A DNA stretch of 64,000 nt from DASZHJ01 sp035507155 (GTDB taxonomy: Bacteria; Pseudomonadota; Alphaproteobacteria; ATCC43930; CGMCC-115725): NCBI GenBank assembly GCA_035507155.1, contig DATJOK010000163.1, positions 15,058-79,057 of the forward strand. Direction: 5' to 3'. The notes beneath the pieces are model-generated. The model saw nothing but the letters and a program-made list of their open reading frames with translations, was not told the origin of the DNA and searched no databases. This document shows, in pieces, positions 1 to 8,743 of the stretch. The translations under genes and the position numbers were made by a program. Position 1 is the stretch's first letter. The number at the start of each line of letters is the position of its first letter.

Positions 1-990
1 CCGCTCGGCTACGATGATCTGGGTCGACGCGGTCATGCCCGGCTTCAGCGCGAGGTCGCTGTTGTCCACCCCGACCACCACGTCGAAAGTCACGACATTC
101 TGCACGGTCTGAGGCGACTGGCGGACCTGGGTCACCTTTCCCTCGAAGACGCGCTTGGGGAAGGCATCGACCGTGAAGCGCGCCTTGTTGCCTTCCTTGA
201 TTCCGCCGATGTCGCTCTCGCTGACATTGGTATCCACTTCCATCCGCGTGAGATCGGTGGCGATCAGGAAGAGCGTCGGCGTCTGGAAACTGGCGGCGAC
301 CGTCTGGCCCTGCGTCACGTTGCGCGAAACGACCGTGCCGTCCACCGGCGAGACGATATCGGTATAGCCGAGGTTGACGTCGGCGGCGTCGAGCTCGGCC
401 TGGCGCTGCGCGATGTTGGCCTCGTCGAGGCCGACCTGTGCCAGCGCTTGGCCATAGCCGCTCTTGGCGAGGTCGGCGGCGTCCTTGGACACCGAATCAC
501 GCTGCGCCAGCCACTGATTTCGCTCGTTGTTGGCCTTGGCGTAGGCGAGATTCGCCTTGTCCTTCTCGAGCTGCGCCTGTGCCACGCCGAGGTTGGCCTT
601 GGCTTGGTCGACCACCACCTGGTACGGCCGCGGATCGATCTTGGCGCAGATCTGGCCAGCCTTCACCTCGGTGTTGTAGTCGCAGAAGAGCTGCTGGATG
701 ACGCCCGAGACATAGCTGCCAACGATGATGGTCAGCTCGGGATTGACGGTTCCCGTCGCAGTGACCGTCCGCGCCACCACGCCATGGCCAACCGGCACCG
801 CCACGTAGCGGGTCGTCACCGTGGCGCGCAGGGTCCACCACACCGCGCCGCCACCGCCGGCGATCAGCAGCAGCAGAAGCAGCAAGAGCCAGCGGCCATG
901 GCGCCCCAACCAGCGCAGGTGGTGAACGGAGGTCTCCACCGCAGGCGGGGCCTGGCGCGTCAGGGGATGCATACCGATTTGTTCGCTCAT
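1..990 (-). CDS. HlyD/MacA-family efflux periplasmic adaptor subunit (C-terminus beyond left edge)
   Basis: Membrane-anchored adaptor that would bridge an inner-membrane ABC or RND transporter to an outer-membrane channel. Translation from ATG 990 gives a short cytoplasmic tail, one membrane segment (about residues 34-50, a run of Leu), a lipoyl-type half motif (SYVSGVIQQLFCDYNTEVKA), a long alpha-hairpin region rich in Ala, Gln and Lys (about 120-195), then the second lipoyl half (DIVSPVDGTVVSRNV) and a beta-barrel domain ending at the edge. The Cys-containing IQQLFCDYN stretch resembles MacA rather than AcrA, so a MacB-type ABC partner is expected just left of the window; this is inference. 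It lies 11 bases after the end of a kinase remnant, as expected for an old regulator-kinase-efflux operon. Family assignment is firm, substrate unknown. Confidence 0.88.
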   Translation of the reverse strand, partial: MSEQIGMHPLTRQAPPAVETSVHHLRWLGRHGRWLLLLLLLLIAGGGGAVWWTLRATVTTRYVAVPVGHGVVARTVTATGTVNPELTIIVGSYVSGVIQQLFCDYNTEVKAGQICAKIDPRPYQVVVDQAKANLGVAQAQLEKDKANLAYAKANNERNQWLAQRDSVSKDAADLAKSGYGQALAQVGLDEANIAQRQAELDAADVNLGYTDIVSPVDGTVVSRNVTQGQTVAASFQTPTLFLIATDLTRMEVDTNVSESDIGGIKEGNKARFTVDAFPKRVFEGKVTQVRQSPQTVQNVVTFDVVVGVDNSDLALKPGMTASTQIIVAER

Positions 991-1001
991 CAGCCCAGGC
1001 T

Positions 1002-1726
1002 CTAAAAGTCTCGCCCAGACTGCCCGAGCGGGCGCGGAGGGCATTGATCTGCCTCAACGAGCCCCATCTCCCCGCTGAAAACCGCAAAGTGGCGCGCAAT
1101 CCCGGGTGGTTGTCGCCGAGCATGAGTTCACCCCCATGCAGCCGCGCGATCGCCTCCGCGAGGCTCAGACCAAGACCGAGGCCGGGGGTGCCGCGGCTGG
1201 CGTCGCCGCGATAGAAGCGCTCGGTCACCTTGCGCTTCTCGGCATCGGAGATGCCGGGGCCGTTGTCGGCGACTGCCATCTCGATGCTGTCGCCGACGCG
1301 ACCGGTGCTCACGATGATCTCGCCTCCGCCATGACTGAACTTCAGCGCGTTCTCGATCAGGTTGGCGACCGACTGGGCGAGCATGACGGGATCGCCCAGG
1401 ACGATCGCGTCGCCGCCGCCCTGGTATCGCAGCGCCATCGCGCGCGCCTCGGCCATGGGCTCGTAGAGCTCGACGGCCTGCGCCGCCACCGCCGCCAGAT
1501 CGACCGAGACGAAGCCGGCGCGGCGCGCCCCGGTCTCCAGCTCGGAGAGCCGCAGCAGCGCGTTGAAGATGGCGATCAGGCGATCGACATCGGCGACGGC
1601 ATCATCGATCTCGGCGAAGACAGTCGCGGTATCCGGGCGGTTGCGCGACAGCTCCTCCAGTCGCACCCGCAGCAGCTCCGCCAGCAAGAATGCGCGGCAT
1701 CGCCTCCTCTCATCCTGGGCGGAACA
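1002..1726 (-). pseudogene. Histidine kinase remnant (lost sensor and H-box)
   Basis: The open frame encodes the end of a dimerisation helix (DDAVADVDRLIAIFNALLRL) and a complete HATPase domain: N box NLIENALKFS, G1 box DNGPGIS, G2 box GLGLGLSLAEA. The sensor, membrane segments, HAMP and the phospho-accepting His are missing, because an in-frame TAA lies at 1727-1729. The expected stop is also lost: the frame runs into the downstream adaptor gene, but a one-base shift in the G/A run near 1070 would end it at TAG 1002-1004, just before the adaptor start. A strong ribosome site (GAGGAGG, about 1703-1709) and ATG 1700 encode MPRIL, the usual first residues of OmpR-type regulators, and then read out of frame into the kinase for 32 codons. 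I read this as a deletion that fused a regulator start to mid-kinase. Confidence 0.75.
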
Positions 1727-1771
1727 TTAAGGTCTGTTCATGTCCGGGCGGGTCCGATGGCCGGGAGCCCA

Positions 1772-1803
1772 ACGCGCACCGGGTGCGCGTGTCACAATAT
1801 TGT
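1772..1803. promoter_or_regulatory. Candidate operators upstream of the sugar ABC operon
   Basis: Positions 1772-1790 form a perfect 19-base palindrome (ACGCGCACC-G-GGTGCGCGT). Four bases on, 1794-1803 is a second perfect palindrome, ACAATATTGT. Both lie about 180-210 bases before the binding-protein start codon. Perfect dyads of this size before a sugar ABC operon suit a LacI- or GntR-type repressor, but no such regulator is encoded in the window, so the binding protein is unknown. Confidence 0.4.
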
Positions 1804-1980
1804 TATTGCGGTCCAGTGCCTTGGGTCCGCCCGCACTGCCAGTGGTTCGGTGACTTCGCCCGGGCTATTCGCTAGATTGTTGATGGTCGCGCCGACCGCC
1901 GGGGTCAGCCGCAAGAGGTGGCGACCGCGACGCCGCTGGCGTCGACCAAGAAACAAGATAATGCCGGGAGGAACCACCCC

Positions 1981-3126
1981 ATGACATCCGCCATCGCGAA
2001 GCGTTCGGCGCGGCAGCTGTTTGCCAGCGTCTCTGTTCTTTGTGCCCTCACGGTCTCGGCCTGGGCGGCCGGACCGCAGATCGTTTCCGGGCCCGGCGTC
2101 GATCCCGACTGCTTCAAGCCATGGGAAGCCAGCACGAAAGACTTCAAAATGCCGAAGAAGACCGGTCCCTACCGCATCGCGCTGGCGAACGGCTTCATCG
2201 GCAATACCTGGCGCATCCAGATGATCAAGACCGCCAAGGCCTATGCCGATCAGCCTGCCGTCAAGGCCGACATCAAGGAATTCAAGGTGGTCTCCACCGG
2301 CGAGGATCTCGCCGCGCAGATCGCCGCCGTCGACAACTTCATCAACTCCGGCTATGACGCCGTGATCGTGGACGCGCTCAACCCCACCGCTTTCGCGCCG
2401 GTGGTGAAGCGCGCCAACGCCGCGGGCGTCGCGATCCTTTCCTTCGATAACGTGATCGAATCTCCCGATGGCGTCATCGTCAACGTCGATCAGGTCGAGC
2501 TTGGCCGGCTCGCGGCGCGCTGGCTCCTCAAGGAAATCAAAGGCGACGGCGGCAAGCTCCTGGAGGTGCGCGGCGTCTCCGGCAATTCCGTCGACCGCGA
2601 CCGGCACAACGGCTTTCACGAGGTGCTCGACAAGTCAGGCCGGAAATTCGAGGTGGTGGAGGTGGTCGGCAAATGGGACGACGGCACTGCACAGAAGGTG
2701 ACCGCCGACGCCATTGCGGTCCACAAGAAGTTCGACGGAATCTATACCCAGGGCGGGTCCACCGGCACCGTACGCGCCCTCATCGATGCAGGGCACCCCT
2801 TCATTCCTGTCTCCGGCGAGACCGAGAACGGATTCCGCAAGCTCTGCGCTCAGTACGCCGATAAGGGTCTGCACTGCTCCTCCTCCGGCACCGGACCGGC
2901 ACAGGTGGCGGTCGCCATCAAGGCAGCCATTGCCGAGCTCAAGGGCGAGACGATTCCGCAGGCGATCGCGCTCCCGGTCTCCTACATCGAATATCCGAAC
3001 ATGAAACCGGGCGAGGACTATTACCCCGACCTCTCCGACAATTTCTTTGTCGGCAACTCCTTCCCGGCCTGCAAGATCGGTTTTTCCGCCACCGAGATCA
3101 TGGGCAAGTCGGAAGCCAACCAGTAG
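1981..3126 (+). CDS. Sugar ABC transporter, periplasmic substrate-binding protein (CUT2/RbsB type)
   Basis: Captures a small ligand, probably a sugar or polyol, in the periplasm and delivers it to the membrane permeases encoded downstream. ATG 1981 was chosen because GGGAGGA ends about 11 bases upstream and the first 29 residues form a clear signal peptide (positively charged start, hydrophobic core, cleavage near AWA-AG). The mature protein (381 residues in total) shows the peripla_BP_4 pattern: RIALANGFIGNTWR at the start of the first lobe, IVDALNPTAFAPVVKRA and later FDGIYTQGGSTGTVRAL. Two extra cysteines (DCFKPWE, and CAQYADKGLHC) could form disulfides. First gene of a four-gene operon, 26 bases before the ATPase gene. 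The ligand cannot be read from sequence. Confidence 0.9.
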   Translation: MTSAIAKRSARQLFASVSVLCALTVSAWAAGPQIVSGPGVDPDCFKPWEASTKDFKMPKKTGPYRIALANGFIGNTWRIQMIKTAKAYADQPAVKADIKEFKVVSTGEDLAAQIAAVDNFINSGYDAVIVDALNPTAFAPVVKRANAAGVAILSFDNVIESPDGVIVNVDQVELGRLAARWLLKEIKGDGGKLLEVRGVSGNSVDRDRHNGFHEVLDKSGRKFEVVEVVGKWDDGTAQKVTADAIAVHKKFDGIYTQGGSTGTVRALIDAGHPFIPVSGETENGFRKLCAQYADKGLHCSSSGTGPAQVAVAIKAAIAELKGETIPQAIALPVSYIEYPNMKPGEDYYPDLSDNFFVGNSFPACKIGFSATEIMGKSEANQ

Positions 3127-3152
3127 CGAAGCTGTCGTTGGGGGAGAGCGGC

Positions 3153-4706
3153 ATGACCGCGGGCGCCGGCGTTCCGCTCTTCCGCATGGAAGGCGTCTCG
3201 AAGCATTACGGCGGCGTCCGTGCGCTCGAGGATGCGAGGTTCCACTGCCTCGGCGGCCGCATCCACGCGATCCTCGGCGAGAACGGCGCCGGCAAGTCCA
3301 CGCTCATCAAGGTTATGGCCGGGGTCGTGCAGCCGGACTCCGGCACGCTCCACATGGCGGACCGGCCGGTGACCTTTCGGTCGCCCTCGGCGGCGGCGGC
3401 GGCAGGCATCGCCTGCGTCTTCCAGGAGCTGTCGCTGCTGCCCGATCTCACCGTCGCGGACAACATCGCCATCAGCGATCCGCCGCGCCGGTTCGGCCTC
3501 ATCGACCGGCGGGCCCAGCGGCGCATCGCCGAGGCGGCGCTGGCGCGCGTCGGCGCGGAGGATATCCATCCCCTGATCCCGGTGCGCGACCTGCCGCTGT
3601 CCCGGCGGCAGATGGTGGAGATCGCCAAGGCGCTCGCCCGCAACCCGCGCATTCTGATTCTCGACGAGGCGACCTCCGCGCTCGCTGCTGCCGAGGTGGA
3701 GAAGGTCTTCTCCACGCTGCGGCAGCTGCGCCGGGAGGGGATGGCGATCGTCTACATCTCCCATCGAATGCACGAGATCGCGGCGATCGCCGACGACTGC
3801 ACCGTCTATCGGAACGGCCGCTACGTAGGGACCTTTCCCGCCGGCAGCAAGACCGATGCCGAGATCGTCGAGATGATCATCGGCCGCGAGTATCGAAACG
3901 TTTTCCCACCGAAGCCGGAGACGCCTCCGGGCGGAGTGCCGGCGCTTCGCGTCCGTGACTTGAGCTGGTCGAACCAGCTCAATTCCATCAGCCTCGATAT
4001 CCGACCCGGTGAGGTGGTCGGGCTCGGTGGTCTCGACGGACAAGGCCAGCGCGAGCTGCTGCTCGCCCTCTTCGGCGTTCTCGACGGCGTGGCCGGCACG
4101 GTGGAAGTGGCGGGCAAGCGGGTGGCGCTCACCTCGCCCACCGCCGCGAAGTCGCGCGGTGTCGCCATGGCGCTCATTCCCGAGGACCGCAAGACCGAGG
4201 GGCTGATGCTGGCGATGTCGGTGCGGGAGAATCTCTCCTTCGCCGCCCTCGGCCGCTTCGCACGCTTCGGCATGATCGACCGGCGCGCCGAAGCGGCGGC
4301 TGTCGACGAGATGCTCGCGCTTCTGAAGATCCGCTGCGACGACCCAGGCCAACCGGTGGCGGCGCTTTCCGGCGGCAATCAGCAGAAGGTCGTCATCGGC
4401 AAGTGGCTGCTGACGCAGCCCGAGGTGATCCTGCTCAACGACCCCACCCGCGGCATCGACGTCGGCACCAAGCAGGAGCTCTATCAGCTGCTGCGCCGGC
4501 TCGCCGAGCGGGGCGCCGCCATCCTGTTCTATTCCACCGACTACGACGAGCTCATCGGCTGCTGCGACCGGGTGCTGGTGCTCTACGACGGCGCGGTGGC
4601 GCGCACGCTCGAAGGCGCCGAGATCACCGAGCGCAATCTGGTGGCCGCCGCCTTCAATCTCGGGACGCTCGCCGGCGCACCGGGCGCGGCGGAGGCCTCC
4701 CTATGA
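3153..4706 (+). CDS. Sugar ABC transporter ATPase, two tandem ABC domains (RbsA/XylG type)
   Basis: Powers the sugar importer at the inner face of the membrane. Both nucleotide-binding domains are in one chain of 517 residues. Domain 1 has Walker A GENGAGKST (about 42-50), a signature replaced by LPLSRRQ and Walker B ILILDEATSA. Domain 2 has a degenerate Walker A (GLDGQGQREL), a good signature LSGGNQQ and Walker B ILLNDPTRGID. This asymmetry is normal for the RbsA family, where only part of the sites hydrolyse ATP. ATG 3153 is preferred over TTG 3138 because GGGGGAGAG lies in the right place before it. The stop overlaps the start of the first permease (ATGA), implying translational coupling. 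Confidence 0.93.
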   Translation: MTAGAGVPLFRMEGVSKHYGGVRALEDARFHCLGGRIHAILGENGAGKSTLIKVMAGVVQPDSGTLHMADRPVTFRSPSAAAAAGIACVFQELSLLPDLTVADNIAISDPPRRFGLIDRRAQRRIAEAALARVGAEDIHPLIPVRDLPLSRRQMVEIAKALARNPRILILDEATSALAAAEVEKVFSTLRQLRREGMAIVYISHRMHEIAAIADDCTVYRNGRYVGTFPAGSKTDAEIVEMIIGREYRNVFPPKPETPPGGVPALRVRDLSWSNQLNSISLDIRPGEVVGLGGLDGQGQRELLLALFGVLDGVAGTVEVAGKRVALTSPTAAKSRGVAMALIPEDRKTEGLMLAMSVRENLSFAALGRFARFGMIDRRAEAAAVDEMLALLKIRCDDPGQPVAALSGGNQQKVVIGKWLLTQPEVILLNDPTRGIDVGTKQELYQLLRRLAERGAAILFYSTDYDELIGCCDRVLVLYDGAVARTLEGAEITERNLVAAAFNLGTLAGAPGAAEASL

Positions 4707-5686
4707 AGAGGGAGTGGCGGCTCCGCCTGAAGGAGCAGCGGGGTGTCCTGCTCGCGGCGGCCCTCTTCGTCGCGATGTTCACGCTCTACATCGCCAAGCA
4801 TCCGGCCGGGCTTACCGTCAACGTCGCGAACACGGCGGCGAACAAGGGCGTGCTGCTGGCGCTGGTGGCGATGGCGCAGACCATTCCGGTGCTCACTTCG
4901 GGCCTCGATCTCTCGGTCGGCATGGTGCTGGTGCTGACCAACTGCCTCGCTTCGACGATCGTCGTCGGCTCGCCGATCGAAGTCGCGCTTGGGATCGTCG
5001 CGGTTCTCGGCGCGGGCATGCTCTGCGGCGCCGTCAACGCCGCCGTCGTGGTCTATGGCCGCATACAGCCGATCATCGCCACCCTCGCCACCAGCTCGAT
5101 CTATTACGGTATCGCGCTGGCGCTGCGTCCGGCACCCGGCGGCGACGTCGCCACCGGCTTTGCCGATGCGTTGACCGGCTCCGTGACGGGCGGCATTCCG
5201 GCCTCGCTGCTGCTGCTGCTCGGCGTCGTCGTCGTGATCTGGCTGCCCTATCGCCGCTCGGTGCTCGGCCGGGCGGCCTATGCCATCGGCTCCGCCGAGC
5301 AGGGCGCCTACATGTCCGGCGTGCCGATCGATCGGGCGAAATTCCTGGCCTATGCGCTGGCAGGATTGCTGTCGGCGATTGCAGGGCTGCTGCTCACCTG
5401 CATCACCTATTCCGGCGAGGCCTCGGCGGCGCTCGGCGGCTCCTACACCCTTACCGCGATCGCCGCGGTGGTGGTGGGTGGCACCTCGCTCTTCGGCGGC
5501 TCCGGCAGCGCCATCGGCTCGATCTTCGGCGCCTTCGTGCTGCGCACCATCGGCGATCTCCTCTTCGTCTTCGACATGGACGCGCTCTGGCAGCCGCTTT
5601 TCCTCGGTGCGGTGCTGCTGGCAGCGATCAGCCTGGGTTCCTTCCGCCTGCTGGGCGTGCGCAATCGGCTGGAGCTCTATCGATGA
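4703..5686 (+). CDS. Sugar ABC transporter permease 1 (CUT2 type)
   Basis: Integral-membrane subunit of the sugar importer, 327 residues with about eight to ten hydrophobic segments. The family motif is visible: LTSGLDLSVGMVLVLTN near residue 70, and the EAA-like cytoplasmic loop YAIGSAEQGAYMSGVPI around 190-210, then AAVVVGGTSLFGGSGSAIGS near the end. It starts inside the ATPase stop codon and ends inside the start of the second permease (both ATGA), so the three proteins are probably made in fixed ratio. A heterodimeric permease fits a CUT2 importer with two different permease genes. Confidence 0.92.
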   Translation: MKREWRLRLKEQRGVLLAAALFVAMFTLYIAKHPAGLTVNVANTAANKGVLLALVAMAQTIPVLTSGLDLSVGMVLVLTNCLASTIVVGSPIEVALGIVAVLGAGMLCGAVNAAVVVYGRIQPIIATLATSSIYYGIALALRPAPGGDVATGFADALTGSVTGGIPASLLLLLGVVVVIWLPYRRSVLGRAAYAIGSAEQGAYMSGVPIDRAKFLAYALAGLLSAIAGLLLTCITYSGEASAALGGSYTLTAIAAVVVGGTSLFGGSGSAIGSIFGAFVLRTIGDLLFVFDMDALWQPLFLGAVLLAAISLGSFRLLGVRNRLELYR

Positions 5687-6654
5687 AGGTGGGCGCGCTT
5701 CCCGCGGCGGCCGCAACGCGGCGCATCGACCCGGCCGTACTCGCCGCCTTCGGATGCATTCTGCTGCTGCTGCTGGGCGGCTCGCTCTATTCGCGGAATT
5801 TCCTGTCGCTCGAGTATCTGCTGCAGCAGCTGAACGTCGCGGCTTTCCTGGGCGTCATCGCCTCTGGCGTGATGCTGGTGGTTCTGCTCGGGCACATCGA
5901 TCTCTCGATTCCCTGGGTCGTGACCACGGGCGGCATGATGGCGACCGCGGCGGCGGGCTGGGGCGAGATCGGCGTCGCGCTCGCGATTCCGATCGGAATC
6001 GGCTGCGGTCTCGCTGCCGGCCTCGTCAATGGCGTCGGCGTTGCCTATCTCCGCGTGCCCTCGATGATCTTCACTCTCGGCACCAACGCTATCGCCCAGG
6101 GGCTGATGGTGATCCATACCAGCGGCTTCGCGCCGCAGGACAGTTCCACCGAGGCGATGCATGTCCTCGCCGTCGATCGAACTGTTGCCGGCGTTCCGAA
6201 CGCGCTCTGGGTCTGGGTGGTCGTGGGTGGCCTGACCGTAGCGCTGCTGAACCGCACGCCGCTCGGCCGCTATATCTACGCCATCGGCAACCGCGAGCGC
6301 GCCGCCTATCTCTCCGGCGTCAACACCCGCGCGGTGCTGGTGGGCTGCTTCGCGATCGCGGGCGGCTGCTCGGGCCTTGCCGGCGTCCTGCTGGCCGGCT
6401 ACTCGACCAAGGCCTACCAGGCGATGGGCGATCCCTACCTGCTGCCGGCCATCGCCGCAGTGGTGCTGGGCGGCACCAGCATCCTCGGCGGCCGCGGCAC
6501 CTATCTCGGTACCGTCGCGGGCGTCATCCTGATCACCCTGCTGCAGTCGATCCTGTCGGTGGTGCAGATGCCGGAAGCCGGCCGGCAGGTGATCTACGGC
6601 ACGGTCATCATCGCCATGCTGCTGCTCTATGGCCGGCAGCGCCGGGAGAGCTAG
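5683..6654 (+). CDS. Sugar ABC transporter permease 2 (CUT2 type)
   Basis: Second membrane subunit, 323 residues, paralogous to the preceding permease. Family signatures: MLVVLLGHIDLSIPWVVTTGG, the loop YAIGNRERAAYLSGVNT and AAVVLGGTSILGGRGTYLGTV. Starts by a four-base overlap with permease 1 and closes the operon; no gene follows for about 180 bases. Together with the two-domain ATPase and the binding protein this makes a complete importer. The nearest downstream gene, a ribbon-helix-helix protein, is not an obvious sugar regulator. Confidence 0.92.
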   Translation: MKVGALPAAAATRRIDPAVLAAFGCILLLLLGGSLYSRNFLSLEYLLQQLNVAAFLGVIASGVMLVVLLGHIDLSIPWVVTTGGMMATAAAGWGEIGVALAIPIGIGCGLAAGLVNGVGVAYLRVPSMIFTLGTNAIAQGLMVIHTSGFAPQDSSTEAMHVLAVDRTVAGVPNALWVWVVVGGLTVALLNRTPLGRYIYAIGNRERAAYLSGVNTRAVLVGCFAIAGGCSGLAGVLLAGYSTKAYQAMGDPYLLPAIAAVVLGGTSILGGRGTYLGTVAGVILITLLQSILSVVQMPEAGRQVIYGTVIIAMLLLYGRQRRES

Positions 6655-6776
6655 TCGGATCGCCCGGAAGCGAGAGGCGGTGCCGCACCCTTCTCCAAAG
6701 GGATAGCCAAGGTCTCCCCATTTCTCGCATCGCTCGCCACCGCATTTGCGCGAGTTATTGATCCAAATCATCGCGC

Positions 6777-6788
6777 CCCACGCGTGGG
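6777..6788. promoter_or_regulatory. Palindrome before the ribbon-helix-helix gene
   Basis: CCCACGCGTGGG is a perfect 12-base palindrome 45 bases before the GTG start of the RHH gene. Ribbon-helix-helix proteins often bind such dyads at their own promoters, so autoregulation is possible; the sequence alone does not prove it. Confidence 0.3.
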
Positions 6789-6832
6789 CATGCTCTCTAT
6801 CCCTTCAGGCAAGGCAATGGAGGGTTTGTGCG

Positions 6833-7192
6833 GTGTTAACCGAAAAATCGATCGAGATGCCGAACGACATCGAGGGTCCGCAAAATCGTTCCGCTCGGCG
6901 GAAATCCTCATTGGTTACCGGCAATGTGAGGGTGGCGGGGCGCCGGACGAGCGTTCGCTTGGAGCCGGCGATGTGGTCCGCGCTCTACGAGGTCCGCAGC
7001 CGGCAAGGCACGACACTGCCGGCTCTGGTGACGGAGATCGAGCGAAGCGGTCTCGCTTCCAGCCTGACCGCCGCGATCCGCGTCTTTCTGCTGCTCTACT
7101 TCAGGAGCGCGGCAACCGAGGACGGCCACCTCGCCGCAGGCCACGGCCATCCGCCGCAACGGACCCCCGAGCTGTCGGCGCTCCGGGCCTGA
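6833..7192 (+). CDS. Ribbon-helix-helix domain protein (RHH_4 family)
   Basis: Small DNA-binding-type protein of 119 residues. The core VAGRRTSVRLEPAMWSALYEV and the following TLPALVTEIERS and LASSLTAAIRVFLLLYF match the RHH_4 family: one beta strand followed by two helices that dimerise and contact DNA. GTG 6833 was chosen because GGAGGG lies eight bases upstream; ATG 6857 is a shorter alternative with a poor ribosome site. The C-terminal 25 residues are low-complexity and His/Pro rich. Stands alone between the sugar operon and a dioxygenase gene; its target is unknown, although a palindrome sits just upstream. Confidence 0.78.
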   Translation: MLTEKSIEMPNDIEGPQNRSARRKSSLVTGNVRVAGRRTSVRLEPAMWSALYEVRSRQGTTLPALVTEIERSGLASSLTAAIRVFLLLYFRSAATEDGHLAAGHGHPPQRTPELSALRA

Positions 7193-7273
7193 AAGGCGCC
7201 CCTGCCCTTCTCCTCGGGGGGCGCAATGGCCTAACCTGCCCGGAACGCCAATCGCGGGAACGGGCAGCGCCAG

Positions 7274-8119
7274 ATGGGGAAATTGCTGAGTGCCGAGGAG
7301 ATCGCCGGATTTCATCGAGACGGTTACGTGACCGGCATTCCGGTGCTGCGCTCTCAGGAAGTCGCCGATCTGGCGGCGCGCATGGAGCGCTTCGAGGCCG
7401 AGCGGCCCGACGACGTCGCCTGGGCCTTCGACATCAAGGCGAACCTGCTCTTCGACTGGGTCTATGAGCTCGGCCGTCACGCTCGCCTTCTCGATGCCGT
7501 CGAGGACCTGATCGGTCCCGACATCCTGATGACCAACGCCGTGTTCCGGAACAAGAACCCGGGGAGCACGATCGACTATGGCTGGCACCAGGATTCCGCC
7601 CGCATCGAGGTGACGCCATTCTTCGTCATCGCCTACGTGGCGCTCTCCGATGCGAGCGTCGATAACGGCTGCCTCAGGATCCTGCCGGGGACCCATGATC
7701 GGGTTCGCCCCTTCACCGTGACGGAGGCGCCAGGGCAGCTCCGGCGGCTGGTGGCGCGGGTGAAGGACGTCGACGAGAGCGCCGCGGTCGATCTGCACCT
7801 CAATCCGGGCGAAGCAATCATCTTCCACAGCAATGCCGTGCACGGCTCGGCGCCGAACCGCTCGCAGCGCCGCCGCATGGCGCTGCTCTACGATTACACG
7901 CCGGCGGCCGCCCGGCAGAATGTCGGTCAGGGCTCCGGCCAGCTGGTGCGCGGCGTCGACCGCTGGCAGCACTTCGCCGCCGAGCCGGAACCGGAGCCGG
8001 GGCTCACCGAGCGCAACGTGCTGGCGCGCCGCTCGATCCTCAATGCCTATCCCGAGAACGTCCTGATGGGACCGCGGCTGCCGGGGGTTCCCGTCATCTT
8101 CCCCGATCGCCCCGTCTGA
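7274..8119 (+). CDS. Phytanoyl-CoA dioxygenase (PhyH) family Fe(II)/2-oxoglutarate oxygenase
   Basis: Cytosolic mononuclear iron hydroxylase, 281 residues. The start LSAEEIAGFHRDGYVTGIPVL is the standard opening of PhyH-family enzymes. Iron ligands are seen in GWHQDSARIEV (His-x-Asp, about residue 104) and in NAVHGSAPNRSQRRRMALL (distal His; the following Arg would bind 2-oxoglutarate). VDNGCLRILPGTHD is the conserved turn after the first ligand pair. Bacterial members hydroxylate varied small molecules, so the substrate is not predictable. Convergent with the DUF1989 gene, nine bases apart. Confidence 0.88.
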   Translation: MGKLLSAEEIAGFHRDGYVTGIPVLRSQEVADLAARMERFEAERPDDVAWAFDIKANLLFDWVYELGRHARLLDAVEDLIGPDILMTNAVFRNKNPGSTIDYGWHQDSARIEVTPFFVIAYVALSDASVDNGCLRILPGTHDRVRPFTVTEAPGQLRRLVARVKDVDESAAVDLHLNPGEAIIFHSNAVHGSAPNRSQRRRMALLYDYTPAAARQNVGQGSGQLVRGVDRWQHFAAEPEPEPGLTERNVLARRSILNAYPENVLMGPRLPGVPVIFPDRPV

Positions 8120-8128
8120 AAGCCGCCG

Positions 8129-8743
8129 TCAACCCTCGACAACGTAGTGCGCGTCCCGCGGCGCCTTCGCGTCGCCATTGATCGGACTCATGTCCTGCGG
8201 ACAGGCGGAGAACACCACCACGAGATCCATCTCGGCCCGAAGCCGGACAAAGTCGCCGGCCCGCGAGGCCGGCGGCAGGCGGCGGATGGAGTGATCGGGA
8301 TCGACCGGGATATTCATGAAGAGATTGAGCGGTCCGGGCGTAAAGGGAAACGTGCAGCCGAGCGCCGACAGCGCCTCGTGCAAGTTGTCGGCGCAATTGC
8401 GGTGATACTCCCGGCAGCCCTGCTCCTCGTAGATATAGCGGTTGCAGGCGCAGAGCAGCGTGTCGTGGATGCCGGGCGAAGTATCCTCGATGACTTTCAG
8501 CATCGGTCGCCGCCGCTCGGAGACATAGCTGTCGCCGACGCCCAGCATGATCTTGCTGTTGAAGGAGCGCGAATGCTCCATCGACATGAACTCCCTCATG
8601 TCGTCGCGGCCGAAACTCCAGGTATCCAGCACCTGCGTTCCGTGGGTGTTGATCACCTTGACGGTCTGCCCTCTGGCGAGCGGCACCGCCTTGCCATGGC
8701 GCGCGGGAATCACTTCGAGAGCGGACGGATCGAGACCAGGCAT
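8129..8743 (-). CDS. DUF1989 (urea carboxylase-associated) family protein
   Basis: 204 residues matching DUF1989, the family that includes the urea-carboxylase-associated proteins now linked to guanidine and carboxyguanidine metabolism. Conserved pieces: ARHGKAVPLARGQTVKVINTHGTQVLDTWSF near the start, NSKIMLGVGDSYVSERRRPML, the Cys-rich LLCACNRY, and NLFMNIPVDPDHS. ATG 8743 has a strong ribosome site (GGGGGGAAAAG). No urea carboxylase, allophanate hydrolase or amino-acid transporter is nearby, so a role in guanidine metabolism cannot be assumed; stand-alone members are common and mostly uncharacterised. Confidence 0.82.
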   Translation of the reverse strand: MPGLDPSALEVIPARHGKAVPLARGQTVKVINTHGTQVLDTWSFGRDDMREFMSMEHSRSFNSKIMLGVGDSYVSERRRPMLKVIEDTSPGIHDTLLCACNRYIYEEQGCREYHRNCADNLHEALSALGCTFPFTPGPLNLFMNIPVDPDHSIRRLPPASRAGDFVRLRAEMDLVVVFSACPQDMSPINGDAKAPRDAHYVVEG

